The translations under genes and the position numbers were made by a program. A stretch of 64,000 bases of DNA from Heliocidaris erythrogramma. Lineage: Eukaryota; Echinodermata; Echinoidea; Camarodonta; Echinometridae. Every line of letters starts with the position of its first letter. Positions within the stretch are counted from its first letter, which is position 1. The stretch spans positions 40,495,663 through 40,559,662 of the forward strand of contig CM046855.1 in the NCBI GenBank assembly GCA_025617745.1. The letters run 5' to 3'. Of this stretch, positions 22,780 to 34,235 are shown in pieces. The notes beneath the pieces were generated by a model, which worked only from the letters and a program-made list of their open reading frames with translations, was not told the origin of the DNA and did not search any database.

Positions 22780-23350
22780 TTATGCTGGAGGCATTATGTT
22801 TTCGGGTTGTCCGTACGTCCATCCTGCTTTCTCGTTCTCGTGATAACTCAAGAACCATATAAGTTATGAACTTCAAACTTGGTGCTAGTATGTATCACCA
22901 TAGGAAGACAATCTGATTAGATTTTGGGCTATGTAGGTCAAAGGTCACAGAGGTCAATTCTGAAATTGCAGGTTTTAGCCTTGTTAACGTGGTATCTCAA
23001 GAACCATTTGATCCATTAACTTCAAACTTGGAACTACTATGCATCACCATAGTGAGACAAACTGATTAGATTTTTGTTCATGTAGGTCAAAGGTGACAGG
23101 TCATAGAGGTCATGATACAGGTGTATGTGAAATTAATATTTTTTTACATTTATCACGATATCTCAACTATTTTCTTTTCATGACTAGGAGGAGATAAAGT
23201 GATCAGATTTTGGGGTTATAAGGTGTAAGGTCAAATGTCAAAGAGGCCAATTAACTTGTAACTAGAGGCTTTTTATTCTGGTTATCACAATATCTCAAGA
23301 ACAGTTTGAGCCATCAACTGAAGTACTGAAGTTAGGCGGAGGTATCGCAG
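22780..23350 (+). repeat. Internally repeated dispersed element with AGGTCA clusters, intron 1
   Basis: Three successive diverged units of about 150-180 bases each contain TCTCAAGAACCATTTGA-like, ACTTCAAACTTGG, CTGATTAGATTTTG and TAGGTCAAAGGTCA blocks. A GGAGGCATTATGTTTTCGGG-type head lies at about 22787 and GGCGGAGGTATCGCAGTCGC near the end. I recall similar repeats in other marine invertebrate genomes. It is not protein-coding here. Confidence 0.75.
22935..22956 (+). promoter_or_regulatory. DR1-type nuclear receptor site plus extra half-site
   Basis: AGGTCAAAGGTCA is a perfect DR1 (two AGGTCA half-sites with one spacer base), followed by ACAG and a third AGGTCA. HNF4, RXR and PPAR-type receptors bind such sites. 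It is carried by the repeat, so function is uncertain. A near copy is at 23084-23096 and another perfect DR1 at 39700-39712. Confidence 0.35.
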
Positions 23351-24208
23351 TCGCATTTATCTTGTTTTTTCTACATGCACTAATTAATCATTCTAATATT
23401 TCAATCTACTGGGCAAATACAAGTGTACCTACATGTACAATGTACAGGTTGAAAGAGCTCTGAATGATAAGAGATGTGGCATAATATTGGAAAAAATCAG
23501 AACGCGGAGGCCTGTATCAGTAGCCTACATGTAGTTGACCTTAATAATCTAGCCTGTAAGTGTATGTGTAAGTAATATTTGAGTGGGTTTTGAGATCTGT
23601 AAAAACACAAGTACATGTATGTATTGAACAAATCCCTCATAATATTTGATAAAAGTTATTTATCACAGTATTTCCCTCCCGAATGAAAGCAAGTAATTTA
23701 AAATTGAATTAACCCATTATATCAAGTAAATGTGGATGGAAGCAGAAAAAGCAGAGAGACATTGATGAAAGTTCCATGGACATGAGACAAAGAATACAAT
23801 ATTCTTAACTTATGAATGTTAGTAGTCAAAGTCTTAATGTGGTATGTCATTGTGAAATCTCCTATTGGCAATATGGTCATCATGATGTGTGATGTCGTCA
23901 TACATGGAGAAATCTCCCTTTCGTTATGTACATGTATGCAAATAATTCAAGGAGGCCTTTTCAAAATTCTTATAATTGAAAAGATATTTTTGTGCAGTAG
24001 GACAAGGATATTATCATGGAAAAAATCTGTTGTATTATTACTACAAGAAAACTTGATATTTTAAAAACCTGTTTTGTATTTTGTATTTTATTAAGAAATT
24101 TCATTGACATTGACATCAATTATTATTTTACAATACAAAGCATTAGTATAAAGAAAATTAACAATCACCTGGAAATAAAATGGAAAAATCAAAATAAATA
24201 TATAAAGC

Positions 24209-24440
24209 AAATCATAATAGGACTACTCAGGTTTAATAGGTGACAAATTATATATACATAATCAAATTGGATATCATATTGATATAAAATAATGAAATAG
24301 AAAATCATAATGTCACTACCTGGATTTAACATGTGACAAATTATATAACATTGTATTAAACTGGATATCATATTGATATATAAGCAATGCAATAGAAAAT
24401 CATAATAGGACTAACATGAGACAAATCATATAGCATAGTA
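24209..24440 (+). repeat. Tandem repeat of about 105 bp, 2.3 copies
   Basis: The unit AAATCATAATAGGACTA...GTGACAAATTATATA...GGATATCATATTGATATA recurs three times, the last copy being partial. It is very AT-rich. Open frames across it are by-products. Confidence 0.75.
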
Positions 24441-24663
24441 TATTATCAATTTGTTGAATTGCCCTTATAGTAATGAAAAGCGGCTTTTAACTTCACAGCA
24501 TGTTTCTTTTCCATCATTTTGGAATGTCAATATTGCCATTTCAACCACAATATAAGAATTTCAAAGGTGTAAAAGTGCTCCTACATTTTGCAAAATGATC
24601 TTGATAAAGCCCACAATTTTGAGAAGAATTGCACATTTGATAGCAATGAACCTTGTATAATCC

Positions 24664-24664
<1 letters not shown>

Positions 24665-24700
<36 letters not shown>
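24665..24700. repeat. (CA)n microsatellite
   Basis: A nearly perfect run of about 18 CA units, 120 bases before SLC46 exon 2. Confidence 0.95.
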
Positions 24701-24703
<3 letters not shown>

Positions 24704-24775
24704 GTCAAACCTGTCATTGTTTTCTTATGGTGCTCAGTTTTGATTATCATCTATTTCACAGAGACTCTCACTCGC

Positions 24776-24802
24776 GCTCTCTCTCTCTCTCTCTCTCTCT
24801 CT
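24776..24802. repeat. (CT)n microsatellite forming part of an acceptor tract
   Basis: About 13 CT units end 18 bases before the splice acceptor of SLC46 exon 2. They extend its pyrimidine tract, so length changes here could affect splicing. Confidence 0.9.
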
Positions 24803-24820
24803 GTGGCTTTCTTTCAACAG

Positions 24821-24886
24821 GTGAAAACGATACAACAGTCCTGTACCTGAAGAAACCTCCGCTATCATTTACATCTTCCCAAATCT
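24821..24886 (+). CDS. SLC46-family transporter, exon 2
   Basis: The exon follows CTTTCAACAG and is flanked by a perfect GTGAGT donor. It begins and ends in phase 1. Joined to exon 1 it reads GENDTTVLYLKKPP, then LSFTSSQI. This is the external loop between helices 7 and 8, with an N-glycosylation site (NDT), and ends where helix 8 starts. Short length, hydrophilic content and position match SLC46 proteins. The 0.9 kb intron after it holds nothing notable. Confidence 0.85.
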
Positions 24887-25802
24887 GTGAGTATTACACC
24901 AAATCAAAACTGAAACATAATCCTGGCAATAGCATGGGCCCAAGCTTTGTAACTATTTGTTTTGCAAGCTAAATCAAGAGGTCACGATTAAGTTGAATGA
25001 CTGAACGAAAGAGGAATGAGTGAACGATCGAGAGACACTGTGGCTCTCTGATATGCTTTGCTGAGGTTCAGTAGTTTTTGGAACAGCTGCTTAGTGAAAA
25101 GTAAAAATCCTTGAGTTGTGGGTCTAGTTGCATAGCCTGTCGCTGTATGCTCTCTGATAAATCTTAACATTTCTATTTTATATTGATTTAAACATAGTGA
25201 CCTTGCATGACTTATTACATCCATTGTTAAATATTTTGTAAATAAATATTTTGGAGTATTAGACTTTTTACTTTTAATAATGTTATCAAAAGTACTAGGT
25301 TTTTATGCATTAATGGCCCTTTATATTGTTGTGATTTTTGAATTTATGAAAACTTTAAATTACAAAATTGAAATCTTTTGAATATTGAATGTAGGCCCCA
25401 TGTAGAATATGTAATATTAAACATTTAGAACAATTTGTCATGAAACAAAATGGCTATGTACAATGTATAGTCTGAAATATTTGTTGAATATCTCATGGTT
25501 ATTTTATTGTATTTAATACATGTAGCTATAAGGCCTCTATTTTATTTTTGTGCTTATGACAATTAATGATATAAAGATGAAACTCGATTTGATCAGACCA
25601 TAATTCCATGCAGTGGCGGAGATGTGTTACGCGATTCTATTCATCAGGGGGGGATGACCCCCACCCGTGATGAAAAGAATTTTCTGCATATTTCCGTCAA
25701 TGATTCCATGTTGAAACGTTCAGGTTATTCAAATACATTTACTATACATTTTAAATCAAAGTAGTTAATGTTATGAATTATCACTTGTACTCGACTTTGC
25801 AG

Positions 25803-25976
25803 CTTACTACTCTGGTTCTAAGAGTGGTCTTCAAGGCCTGATGCTCTTAACAGCTATGCCCTTATTGCATCTGTGTGGTGTCCATGACTGTTTCATAGCG
25901 TTAGGAGCCCTCTGCTTCAGGATGAGTGGGTACGTGGTCTTTGGTCTTGCCAGGACACTCTGGCAAGTTTTTACAG
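25803..25976 (+). CDS. SLC46-family transporter, exon 3
   Basis: The exon has an acceptor CTTTGCAG and donor ACAG|GTGAGT, both strong, and is phase 1 at both ends. It encodes YYSGSKSGLQGLMLLTAMPL (start of helix 8), then GVHDCFIALGALCFRMSG (helix 9) and YVVFGLARTLWQVFTG (helix 10). The pattern of glycines and single charged residues in the helices is typical of the C-terminal half of MFS carriers. Intron 3 after it is 7.9 kb and full of repeats. Confidence 0.88.
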
Positions 25977-27414
25977 GTGAGTTCCACCTCAAGTAATTTT
26001 GGCTCTGTCAATTTGTTTATGATACATGCTCCGGTGACTATTGCTCCGTAGTCAATTTCCTGCACTCATCAAATTTTTAATTCAAACCTTGAAGATAGAG
26101 TTGAGATCTGGTCATGAGCTTGCATTGTGAAAGAAACTATCTCAAATCTATAGGGAGAGGTTGATTATATAATATAGCACATAAGAAATGGTGTATGCTG
26201 TAAGGTTTTGGAATCACCAAAATGATAAGAAATTGACTTAATCCTGCTGGGAGTCACATGCACTGCACACAGAAATGTGTATATGGGACTACATAAAAAT
26301 ATCCAGCCCAATTATTTCAGCTGTTTCTTGTCATATTTTGAATGTGAAGGCATTTGAAGAGCAATCCTTTTTCAGGGTACACTTCTGTTATGATAATCTT
26401 CCAAACTAACATAAGGCAGAATGAGAAAGCTTACAAATTATTTGTTTTTACCTTTCCCAGAACTCAACCATCTCTTTAATCAAACTTTTTCCCTCACCTG
26501 AAACTCCTACATCTTTGACAAATTAAAACATGGAGCAATTGTCGTTGGAGAATGTCCTGAATCACCATCTTTTTCTGTCCATTATATTGTGGAATAGTCT
26601 CCTATGCATAGGCCTTTATTTAATTCACTGTAGGCCCTGAACTCTGAATTGGTATCATTTAAAGTGTTTCTACAGAGCCTACAATGTTCTACTGGTACAC
26701 CCTTTTTTGTACAGAAATTAAATGTGTGCATTGTCTTCTATTGACCTTGAAAACAATGTTAAAAGTTTTCTTGTCATTGTATTGTGATATTGATGACGTA
26801 GAGTTTATGCTAAATGACATGAATAAACCCACCCAAAATATTAGGTAAATAAGAAGAAGGTAACGCTATCAAAAGAAAGGTTGATTTTATCCATTTCATC
26901 TTTGTCAACAAGTGATTTGATATTAAATTAGCTTGATTTATAAAAGAGATACTAATACACAAAAAACCGATATTGCTGGAGAATAAAGACCACCTAGGCA
27001 GAAAGCAGGTCTCCACCCATTGTGCATCCATATCAGTCCTCCTCCATCTGTGACTACCTGCTGTAATTAAGGAGATAACATAGCCCAAACATTGGTTTGT
27101 ATTACACTGTGGTGTCCTGGGGTGCAAGGGAATGAGGCCAAAGGTTATAGAACACGTTATTTGTTCAGCCTTTTCATGATTTTGATGCCACCCCTACAGG
27201 TATGTTGCTATGTTGTGATTAGCATTTCTGTTTTTCTCTGGAGGAATGGATTGTTTGAGATGCTGGGGTGATATGGAGAATGTGGGTTGGGAGTGGGGAT
27301 GTATCGAAGACACCATGTACCATAAAACAGGGTGAATGGAAACATCGGGATGAGTAGGAGCAAAATGGGAAATGCGTTTGACATAGTTTGTTATCTCCTG
27401 GAACGATCATGACA

Positions 27415-27525
27415 GGGCCCCTTTTCATAAAACTTGTTATCAATAACAAGTTACAATAAAACTGTTATAAGCTACTGAAATGCTTGAGTCTGATTGGCTG
27501 AGAGCGAATTTGTCATATTCCTTTT
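27415..27525 (+). repeat. Dispersed repeat with CATAAAACTTGTTAT core, copy 1
   Basis: GGGCCCCTTTTCATAAAACT, the palindromic CTTGTTATCAATAACAAG and GTCTGATTGGCTGAGAGC are shared with 29118-29222. The palindrome at the 5' end suggests a small DNA element. It is noncoding. Confidence 0.6.
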
Positions 27526-27929
27526 AAGACAAGTTTACGGTTTTTTGCATTGTCAGAAATAATATTTTATTGAACATGTCCGATGATTTTGTGTAGGTCA
27601 CAGATTTAATGTTCATCTTTTAAAATTCCTTTTTCGCTTTGGTTGACTTAAAAATGGAACATGCAACATGAACAGTGTCTATGGAGCATTACACCAAACG
27701 GCATGACAGTCCAACGATTCAAATGCAAGTGAAAGCACACATGTTTTGAGTGGATGTGGTTGAAAATCTATTTTGTTTTCCTATAAGTTTTTTTTGTTTT
27801 CCTATAAGTTTTTTTTGTAATTGTTTCTCTATTGATCTTGCTTTATATTGATTTTTGATTTAAGCTCATTTTTTCATATTTTCAGGGGTTAGGTCTGTTG
27901 ACTCTTTTGTAAATTCTGTGATGTACATG

Positions 27930-28440
27930 TACAGTGCGTATAAAAAAAACGCAACAAGATTTTTTTATTTCAAATTTGTGAAGATTGTGTTAACTTTACA
28001 CCAAAGTGAGTAGCAACATCTTAAAACCACATATCTCCTCTTTCCAATGATATCTTATTTATTCATACACGGTCATGGATGCCTGAGAAATCATTCTTTT
28101 TGGACAATGGGTCAAATAGGACTTGGGACCAAGTTTAGACACTCCAAGAATCAATGCACCTTATCAGAAATTAACTTAACAAATGGAATAATGAAATTAA
28201 TAATCGCAACTTACCATTGTCTTCTTTCGGATATCTCTTTTTAACATTACATCCCATGCCCCTCAACATGGCCCCCAATCCTTTCCACACAGAGATTAGC
28301 TCTTTTCTCCATCTCACGCACAGCCCTGCGAATCATTGGGGCTTGGTGGCGTAGAGCTTCAAACTCATCAGTGATTCTTTGTCTCAGAGTTGCAATGTCA
28401 GGTGGAGGGGTAATGAACACTTTGAACACCTTTGTCATGC
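27930..28440 (-). mobile_element. Tc1/mariner-like transposon remnant with transposase C-terminus
   Basis: The minus-strand frame at 28438-28247 reads PPPDIATLRQRITDEFEALR, then MIRRAVREM and CVERIGGHVEG before a stop. This is the conserved C-terminal tail of Tc1/mariner-related (IS630-type DDE) transposases. The sequence beyond the stop (left side) ends at CAGTGCGTATAAAAAAAACG near 27931, which looks like a terminal repeat. No right end or catalytic region is present, so the copy is truncated. Confidence 0.7.
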
Positions 28441-29117
28441 TGTATTTGTATAAACTTATTTATTATTGAGTGAAATGGAATTTAAAGTGTACCAGACAGA
28501 GCAAAATACTTCTTGGTGATTGGTACACTTCAACAAAATTCTTTCTTGTTGTATCTTCCTTCCATCTTTTACAGTGGCATAGGCATGTATATAGTTTATT
28601 GATGCTAGGGGATGCATTTTTTATTTGTGTATGTATTATTCTTGCTGAAGCTCTTATACTCTAGGACTCACAGTCATCCTATTGTTTACTCACTCTATCA
28701 CATTTCCAATTTTGGACACATTTCCTCTTGCACCCCTACTGCTATGTATACATGTACTAATTCAATGCTTTTTATTGTAATATGTTTGTCTATGTACATT
28801 TCTGAAATTGAAAGCATTGCATTTGTTGGATATCAGTATAGTTATGTAAAGTTCAAAACCTGGTTTATGTTATCTAGATATATAAGGCAATAACAATAAG
28901 GTGAAGAAAAAAAAATGAGCTTCAAAACTTTACCTTTTACAAACACCTGCCCCATTGTAAAAGTTACATGTTTGGGGGTAACTGTTAAAATGGTAATTAA
29001 AAAGAATATGTGATAATGAACTTTCTTTCATAAAAATCTTTTTGCTCACATTGGAGTTGAGCCAGTATTTAATTAAATAACAACATTTTCATGATTTCAT
29101 GTCTACCTGTGGTGATC

Positions 29118-29222
29118 AGGACCCTGTTTCATAAAACTGTTTAAAGTTGCAATAACTGTTATAAGGCTACTGAAATCCTTGCATCTGATTGGCTAAGAGC
29201 AAATTTGTCAGTAAAAATCATT
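29118..29222 (+). repeat. Dispersed repeat with CATAAAACTGTT core, copy 2
   Basis: This matches 27415-27525 in the same orientation (CAGGACCCTGTTTCATAAAA, CAATAACTGTTATAAGGCTA, TGATTGGCTAAGAGCAAATT). The 5' palindrome is partly decayed. Confidence 0.6.
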
Positions 29223-29627
29223 GACATGACACTTGATGAAATGTCCCCTCCCCCCAGCAATTTCCCTGTACAGATGGCAGACCCTCATGTGAATGTGTGT
29301 TGTGCAGTTTACAAGTAACAACTGTCTTAAAATTTGTTTTGAAACTTTGATATTTTTGCTGTAGTTCCAATTCTGTTGTCTCCATCTGGTATGCCTGCTG
29401 CCACAACCCGGGCCATGATGTCAAAGATAGTGGTTTCGTCTGAACAAGGTACATATTAGATGCGTAGGGTCATTATCCTTATGAGCTTCATTCACACTTA
29501 CCGTATCTGGTAGCTTGAAAGAAAGAAAAAATTCCTGATTAATTTCAAGGAAAAATATTTGTAGTTGTAAACTACAATCACCATACTTCTGGTTTATCAA
29601 TACATTAACATTTTCTTTTCAAATTCC

Positions 29628-29629
<2 letters not shown>

Positions 29630-29665
<36 letters not shown>
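29630..29665. repeat. (GA)n microsatellite
   Basis: About 17 GA units in intron 3 of the transporter gene. Confidence 0.95.
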
Positions 29666-29669
<4 letters not shown>

Positions 29670-30450
29670 ACTGCCAATGTAAGAACTGCCTTGGCAAACA
29701 CTGTTGTGACCTTTATTGAAAATAAGAGAGGGTCAACATGAGAAAAGGTCAGGGAGCAAATGATCCCTGAATTTTAACAATTTATCCATGAAATAAAGCA
29801 GGATCCATGATTTAGTCAAAATTCTTTAGAAATGACCCTCCTATGATTAAGGCCTGTATCCTTGCTATACTTTGGCCTTGTTCTCATATGATGCAATGAA
29901 AACCTTAAAAGAACACTTTGGCATAATGATAACCATGTTATGCAGAAATAAATTTAAAAGTAGGGATGAAAGAAAAGCAGTTGATCGCAACACACGTACG
30001 TTCGCGACTCTATTTTCATGCTTTGAACCATTTTGAATGTTGTTGTTTAATATCATCTGCTTCCAATTATTGATGTTATAATTAATTACACTTTTTCTTT
30101 TTTTTTAAATTATTTTAATGGACCTGTTGTTTATGCTCTTAATAAATTCTGGATATATGTATTTTTTCCTCCCTCTTGATTACTCTTACATATATACATC
30201 TTTTTTGATGACGTCAATCAACCAGTCCAGTGAGTCGCAGCAATACTGACATGAACACCTAACACGGCAATCCTCTGTAATTAGCAAAAATCCCCGTCCA
30301 AAAACTCCTGAAATTTCAGTTCCTTTTTGAAACGGTTGAACAAATCAAGATGCTTGATAATGACTAAATCAAGTCCTTCGTTCATGCCATGTCATATCTC
30401 ATAACTATTACACAGATTATCAAAAAGATCAAACTTTAGAATGTCTGGCA

Positions 30451-30984
30451 AAAATATGAATAATTTATTCATCAATAATACTAGTCTATTACATGGATTA
30501 TTTTCCTCCTATAAGTTATTGATGTTTAATCGTAGTATGATATGGATACTAGGATACATGTATTACGCGCTTGTTACAAAATAGATTAATCACATGCGTA
30601 AATTTTGACAGAAAATGCCTTCAAAAGGAGGGTGAATTTTTAATTACACGACCAATATTTTCTTATAATGAAATCTCCTCTATAATGAGCAAACACCATG
30701 TCTTGTATTTCGATACATATTCAAATCCGTGAGATGTATTACGACGCATGTTCACGTATGAATCTTACTCTTTTAGGTATGCTACGTTGTAGTACGATAG
30801 ATTACTCAGATTTTCAAAATCCGAAGTCTTTGTTAAAAATATGAATAATTTATTCATCAATAATACTAGAGTCTATTACATGGTTTATTTTCCTCCTATA
30901 ACTTGTTGCAGTTTAATCTTAGTGTGATATGGATACTAGGATACATGTATTACGCGCTTGTTACAAAAATTGATTAATAACATG
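30451..30984 (+). repeat. Direct duplication, two 150-bp copies 384 bases apart
   Basis: 30451-30606 and 30835-30984 share AATATGAATAATTTATTCAT, CTATTACATGG, TTTTCCTCCTATAA and GGATACTAGGATACATGTAT plus TACGCGCTTGTTACAAAA with few changes. The palindromic ATGAATAATTTATTCAT opens each copy. The spacer is not repeated. Confidence 0.8.
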
Positions 30985-31689
30985 CGTACATTTTGACCCC
31001 CCAAAACAGCCGAAAACGGTGAATTTCTCATTATGGAGTTCAGCCTTTACATTGCGGGTAGTAACTCAGTGTGGGTGCTTCAACTTCATTTCCATATCAA
31101 TGGGGAAATTATTCAGAATGTCCGGGCAAACTATTAAAAAGGGTTCTGCCCTTCACAGGTAAAGGGTATGGGTTGGGGCACCACAGAAGGTACTTTTTCT
31201 TGCATACGGCAGTGCGCTGTTCCATCGGCAGAATTATTACTCCCTCCGGAAATTCAATGTTTAGAAATGAATTTATGAAATATGGACGGCACGTCAGCCC
31301 TTAAAAAGTGCCTCCCAACCCTCTAAGAACCATTCCCCGCCCTTGGGTACCAAAAGGTGGGGACCGAAAGAGCCAGGGGAGACGCCTATTCGAACCAAAA
31401 AAAAAGGCCCCAAATCCTTAGCGTAATATATATTTAAAAATAAGATGCAAAAAGGTGAAGGGTACCACACTTATGTTTTATGTAGTGGTTTATAGCATCA
31501 CATGTGAATAAGGCCTTACTGTGGCATTGCCTTCCTAATATGAACCTTGAACAAGGAAAATCATGTACTTATGCACTTTGTCAGTATGTGGTATTCGTAG
31601 ATATGAACAGGGCTTATAACAGCCTATCCTGGTACCACTTTGTCCCTTCTGTCCTCTTATCATAACCTACACATGTTATGACATATATA

Positions 31690-32462
31690 CAGTGCATCCC
31701 AGAAAAACAATACCGAGATTTATCAATGTTTAATCATATCTTAATCACAATTATGATTAATAAATGACACATATTTGTAAAGCTTGGATCCTCTCCTTTC
31801 ATTTGATGCCACTCATATGATACATGCTTCATGCACGAGTGAATGAAGACAATATGCTCTGTTGGTGTAAAGTGATGGCTTGCATTTCCATGATTTATTA
31901 AACAAATCCATTTGCACTGGCTGCCTGCCGTAGCAATAAACAAACAAAACAAAACAAAAGACCTCATGCATGGCTGATCATCACTATAATGGAGTGGTGA
32001 GTATAAAATAAAAGCTGATTGATAGTGAGGTACGTTTTCATTAACCTACTTGACCATGTAGTTAACAACAGAGCAACTAGTATTTCTGGTAACAGAATGG
32101 GGACAATCTGGGAGCCTTTAATAAATCATGGAAATGCAAGCATCAATTTACACCAACAGAGCTTTGTCATCCTGGCTCATTTTTCCCAACTGAGGTGTCA
32201 TATGAAAGGGCAGAAAATATCTTTCTGGAAATGTGATTATCTCTTTAAAATTCAGATATCGTTGGCCTAACGGCTTTTTGGTAGCCCTGCTTCATATTGT
32301 ATTCACTCATGCGTGAAGTATGTATCATATGAGTGGCATAAAATGAAAGAAGAGGATCCAAGCTTTACAAATATGTGTCATTTATGAATCGTAATTGTGG
32401 TTATCTTAAAGATATGTTAAACATTGATAAATCTTGATTTTGTTTTTTTCTGGGACGCACTG
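31690..32462. mobile_element. Foldback TIR element, Tc1/mariner-like ends, TA target site
   Basis: The element starts CAGTGCATCCCAGAAAAACA after a TA at 31688-31689 and ends TTCTGGGACGCACTG before a TA at 32463-32464. The arms are over 200 bases long and include CATTTGATGCCACTCATATG, GTGAATGAAGACAATATG and TTGGTGTAAAGTGATGG with their inverse counterparts. An extra 130 bases interrupt the right arm. No transposase is present. The CAGTGC...GCACTG ends with TA duplications indicate mobilisation by a Tc1/mariner-type enzyme. Confidence 0.85.
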
Positions 32463-33264
32463 TACTGGTCTATTTTGACATAAAACATTCCTAGTAGTTT
32501 GGGTAGTACTGACTGAAAGTGAAAATAAACACTTTCATGAGATCTCAAACACCTGAATGAACGTAATACATTGATCATGGTTGTTGATGACGACGACGGA
32601 CTTGATGAATGGTTATCGTAAAGACAGTGAGATTGTTTACACGTATCTTCTGCCCACACATTGTGATGTATTTTATTGCACATTCTGGTGAGAACTGTCA
32701 GTGTCATGTTTGCGATGATGGATGAAAATATGCTAAACATTCAAACATCTATCACCAGTAAATCACTTTATATCTGGAAATAGATGGAACTAGGAATGTT
32801 TTGTCTGTCTTAATTTTCTTTTCCTCCCTCTCCTTTTTTTATTTTTGAGGGGGGGGGAGAAATAACAAAGATATATAAAAGAAATTCTTTAGTAAGAACA
32901 AATGTCTTCTTTATGTCACAGCACTGCATATAGTGAATTCAGTATTTAATAATCATTCTATTTTAATTTTCATCAGCATAAATATTAAATTACAAAAAGC
33001 AATGAAGGTGTATAAGATATGATAAACAATGTGATGTCTTTGTGAGGTCAGATACAAAAAGCTGAATGAAAATCAAACTTTTAAAATAGCTCACCGTATT
33101 ATAAAATAGACTTTTTTTTTTACCAGGGATTAGGGCAAGTGCCTTCTTCTTCTTTCATTTTTTACTTAATGAAGATATTTATACAGCAAATTTATGTACA
33201 TGTATATCAGGTTCACATTGTAGTACTTCTACTCCTAGCAGAAGATTCATTCTTTCTCATATTA

Positions 33265-33534
33265 GGGTCATTCCATGCCAGATCATGCAATGGGTTAAAC
33301 CCCACACCCTTCGAATCAAAATATTAAATATTGAAAAAAGTGCCAATTTTTTACCGACATGCCTGTGGAATGCGTGCCTTACCACGAAAATCGTTTAGCC
33401 GATGGGGCTAAAATTTTAAATTTTAGCTCAGGAAGAGTCAATTACCCCATATACCAAATTTGGGGCAATTTGAAGGGGGTAGGGTTTAAACTTTAAAAAG
33501 AAATTTGGTGATTTGATTTGACATAGGATGACCC
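33265..33534. mobile_element. Short TIR element with GGGTCATTCCATG ends
   Basis: The left end is GGGTCATTCCATG and the right end CATAGGATGACCC, inverse matches with one gap, around 245 bases of noncoding sequence. A TTA precedes the left end and an ATA follows the right, an imperfect 3-bp duplication. It lies in intron 3, just upstream of exon 4. Confidence 0.6.
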
Positions 33535-33917
33535 ATAGCTTTATTTTCACAGCATGTGAGTGTTGATAGATTAATAGGCCCCTATTCTCTAAACCAGCCT
33601 AAGTTATAGCTCTAGCTTACCTTAGTGCACTGATTCATGAAGAGCCAAGTATCTTCCTCAAATTTCTGTGTGAATTACTGTAATTGTGTAACAAAATGTA
33701 AAAAAAGATTAAATTAATCATTAAAGGCAAATTTAAAGGAAGATGAGAAATTATTGTCTAGACATGTTTTTGTACTTTCATTCAGTTGCAGAATTTATAT
33801 GATTTGTACAGGATGAACTGGATTAAGGTGACTTTCAAGAATATGGGCCATAATCTTTTAATTATCTCATTTCGACCAGCAATCATGATTTATTTCTTCC
33901 TTTTATTTTGATTACAG

Positions 33918-34077
33918 GAAGTTTGTTTGCCCTGACTGCAGCCCTGGAAACAATCACAGGAGTACTAGCATCCCTTATATTCAACGCCCTCTATCCAGCT
34001 ACTCTTGACATTGTGGGAGGTGGGCTGGTGTTCATCCTCATGGCAGCTATTCTTGTGCTACCTGCCATGCTACTCAT
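33918..34077 (+). CDS. SLC46-family transporter, exon 4
   Basis: The acceptor is TTGATTACAG and the donor CAT|GTGAGT. The exon enters in phase 1 and leaves in phase 2 (AT|). It encodes GSLFALTAALETITGVLAS, then LIFNALYPATLDIVGGG and LVFILMAAILVLPAMLL. These are helices 11 and 12 with the NxxYPATL loop characteristic of SLC46 proteins. Directly after the donor comes a 67-base tandem duplication. The last codon completes as ATA (Ile) with exon 6, or ATC (Ile) with the optional exon at 38761. Confidence 0.9.
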
Positions 34078-34112
34078 GTGAGTCTATCTGGATTATTTTG
34101 TGAATCTCTGCA

Positions 34113-34235
34113 CACCAATGTCCCAATGGTCCATTATCCTGTCAGGGCTATGGGACGTTGGACCAGTAGACCAATGTCCCAATGGTCCATTATCCTGTCA
34201 GGGCTTTGGGACGTGGGACCAGTAGACCAGTTCAT
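34113..34235 (+). repeat. 67-bp tandem duplication beside exon 4
   Basis: CCAATGTCCCAATGGTCCAT...CAGGGCTATGGGACGTTGGA is repeated almost exactly, once, ending at ACCAGTAGACCA. Related GGACCAGT words recur at 34540-34770, suggesting an older array. Confidence 0.85.
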
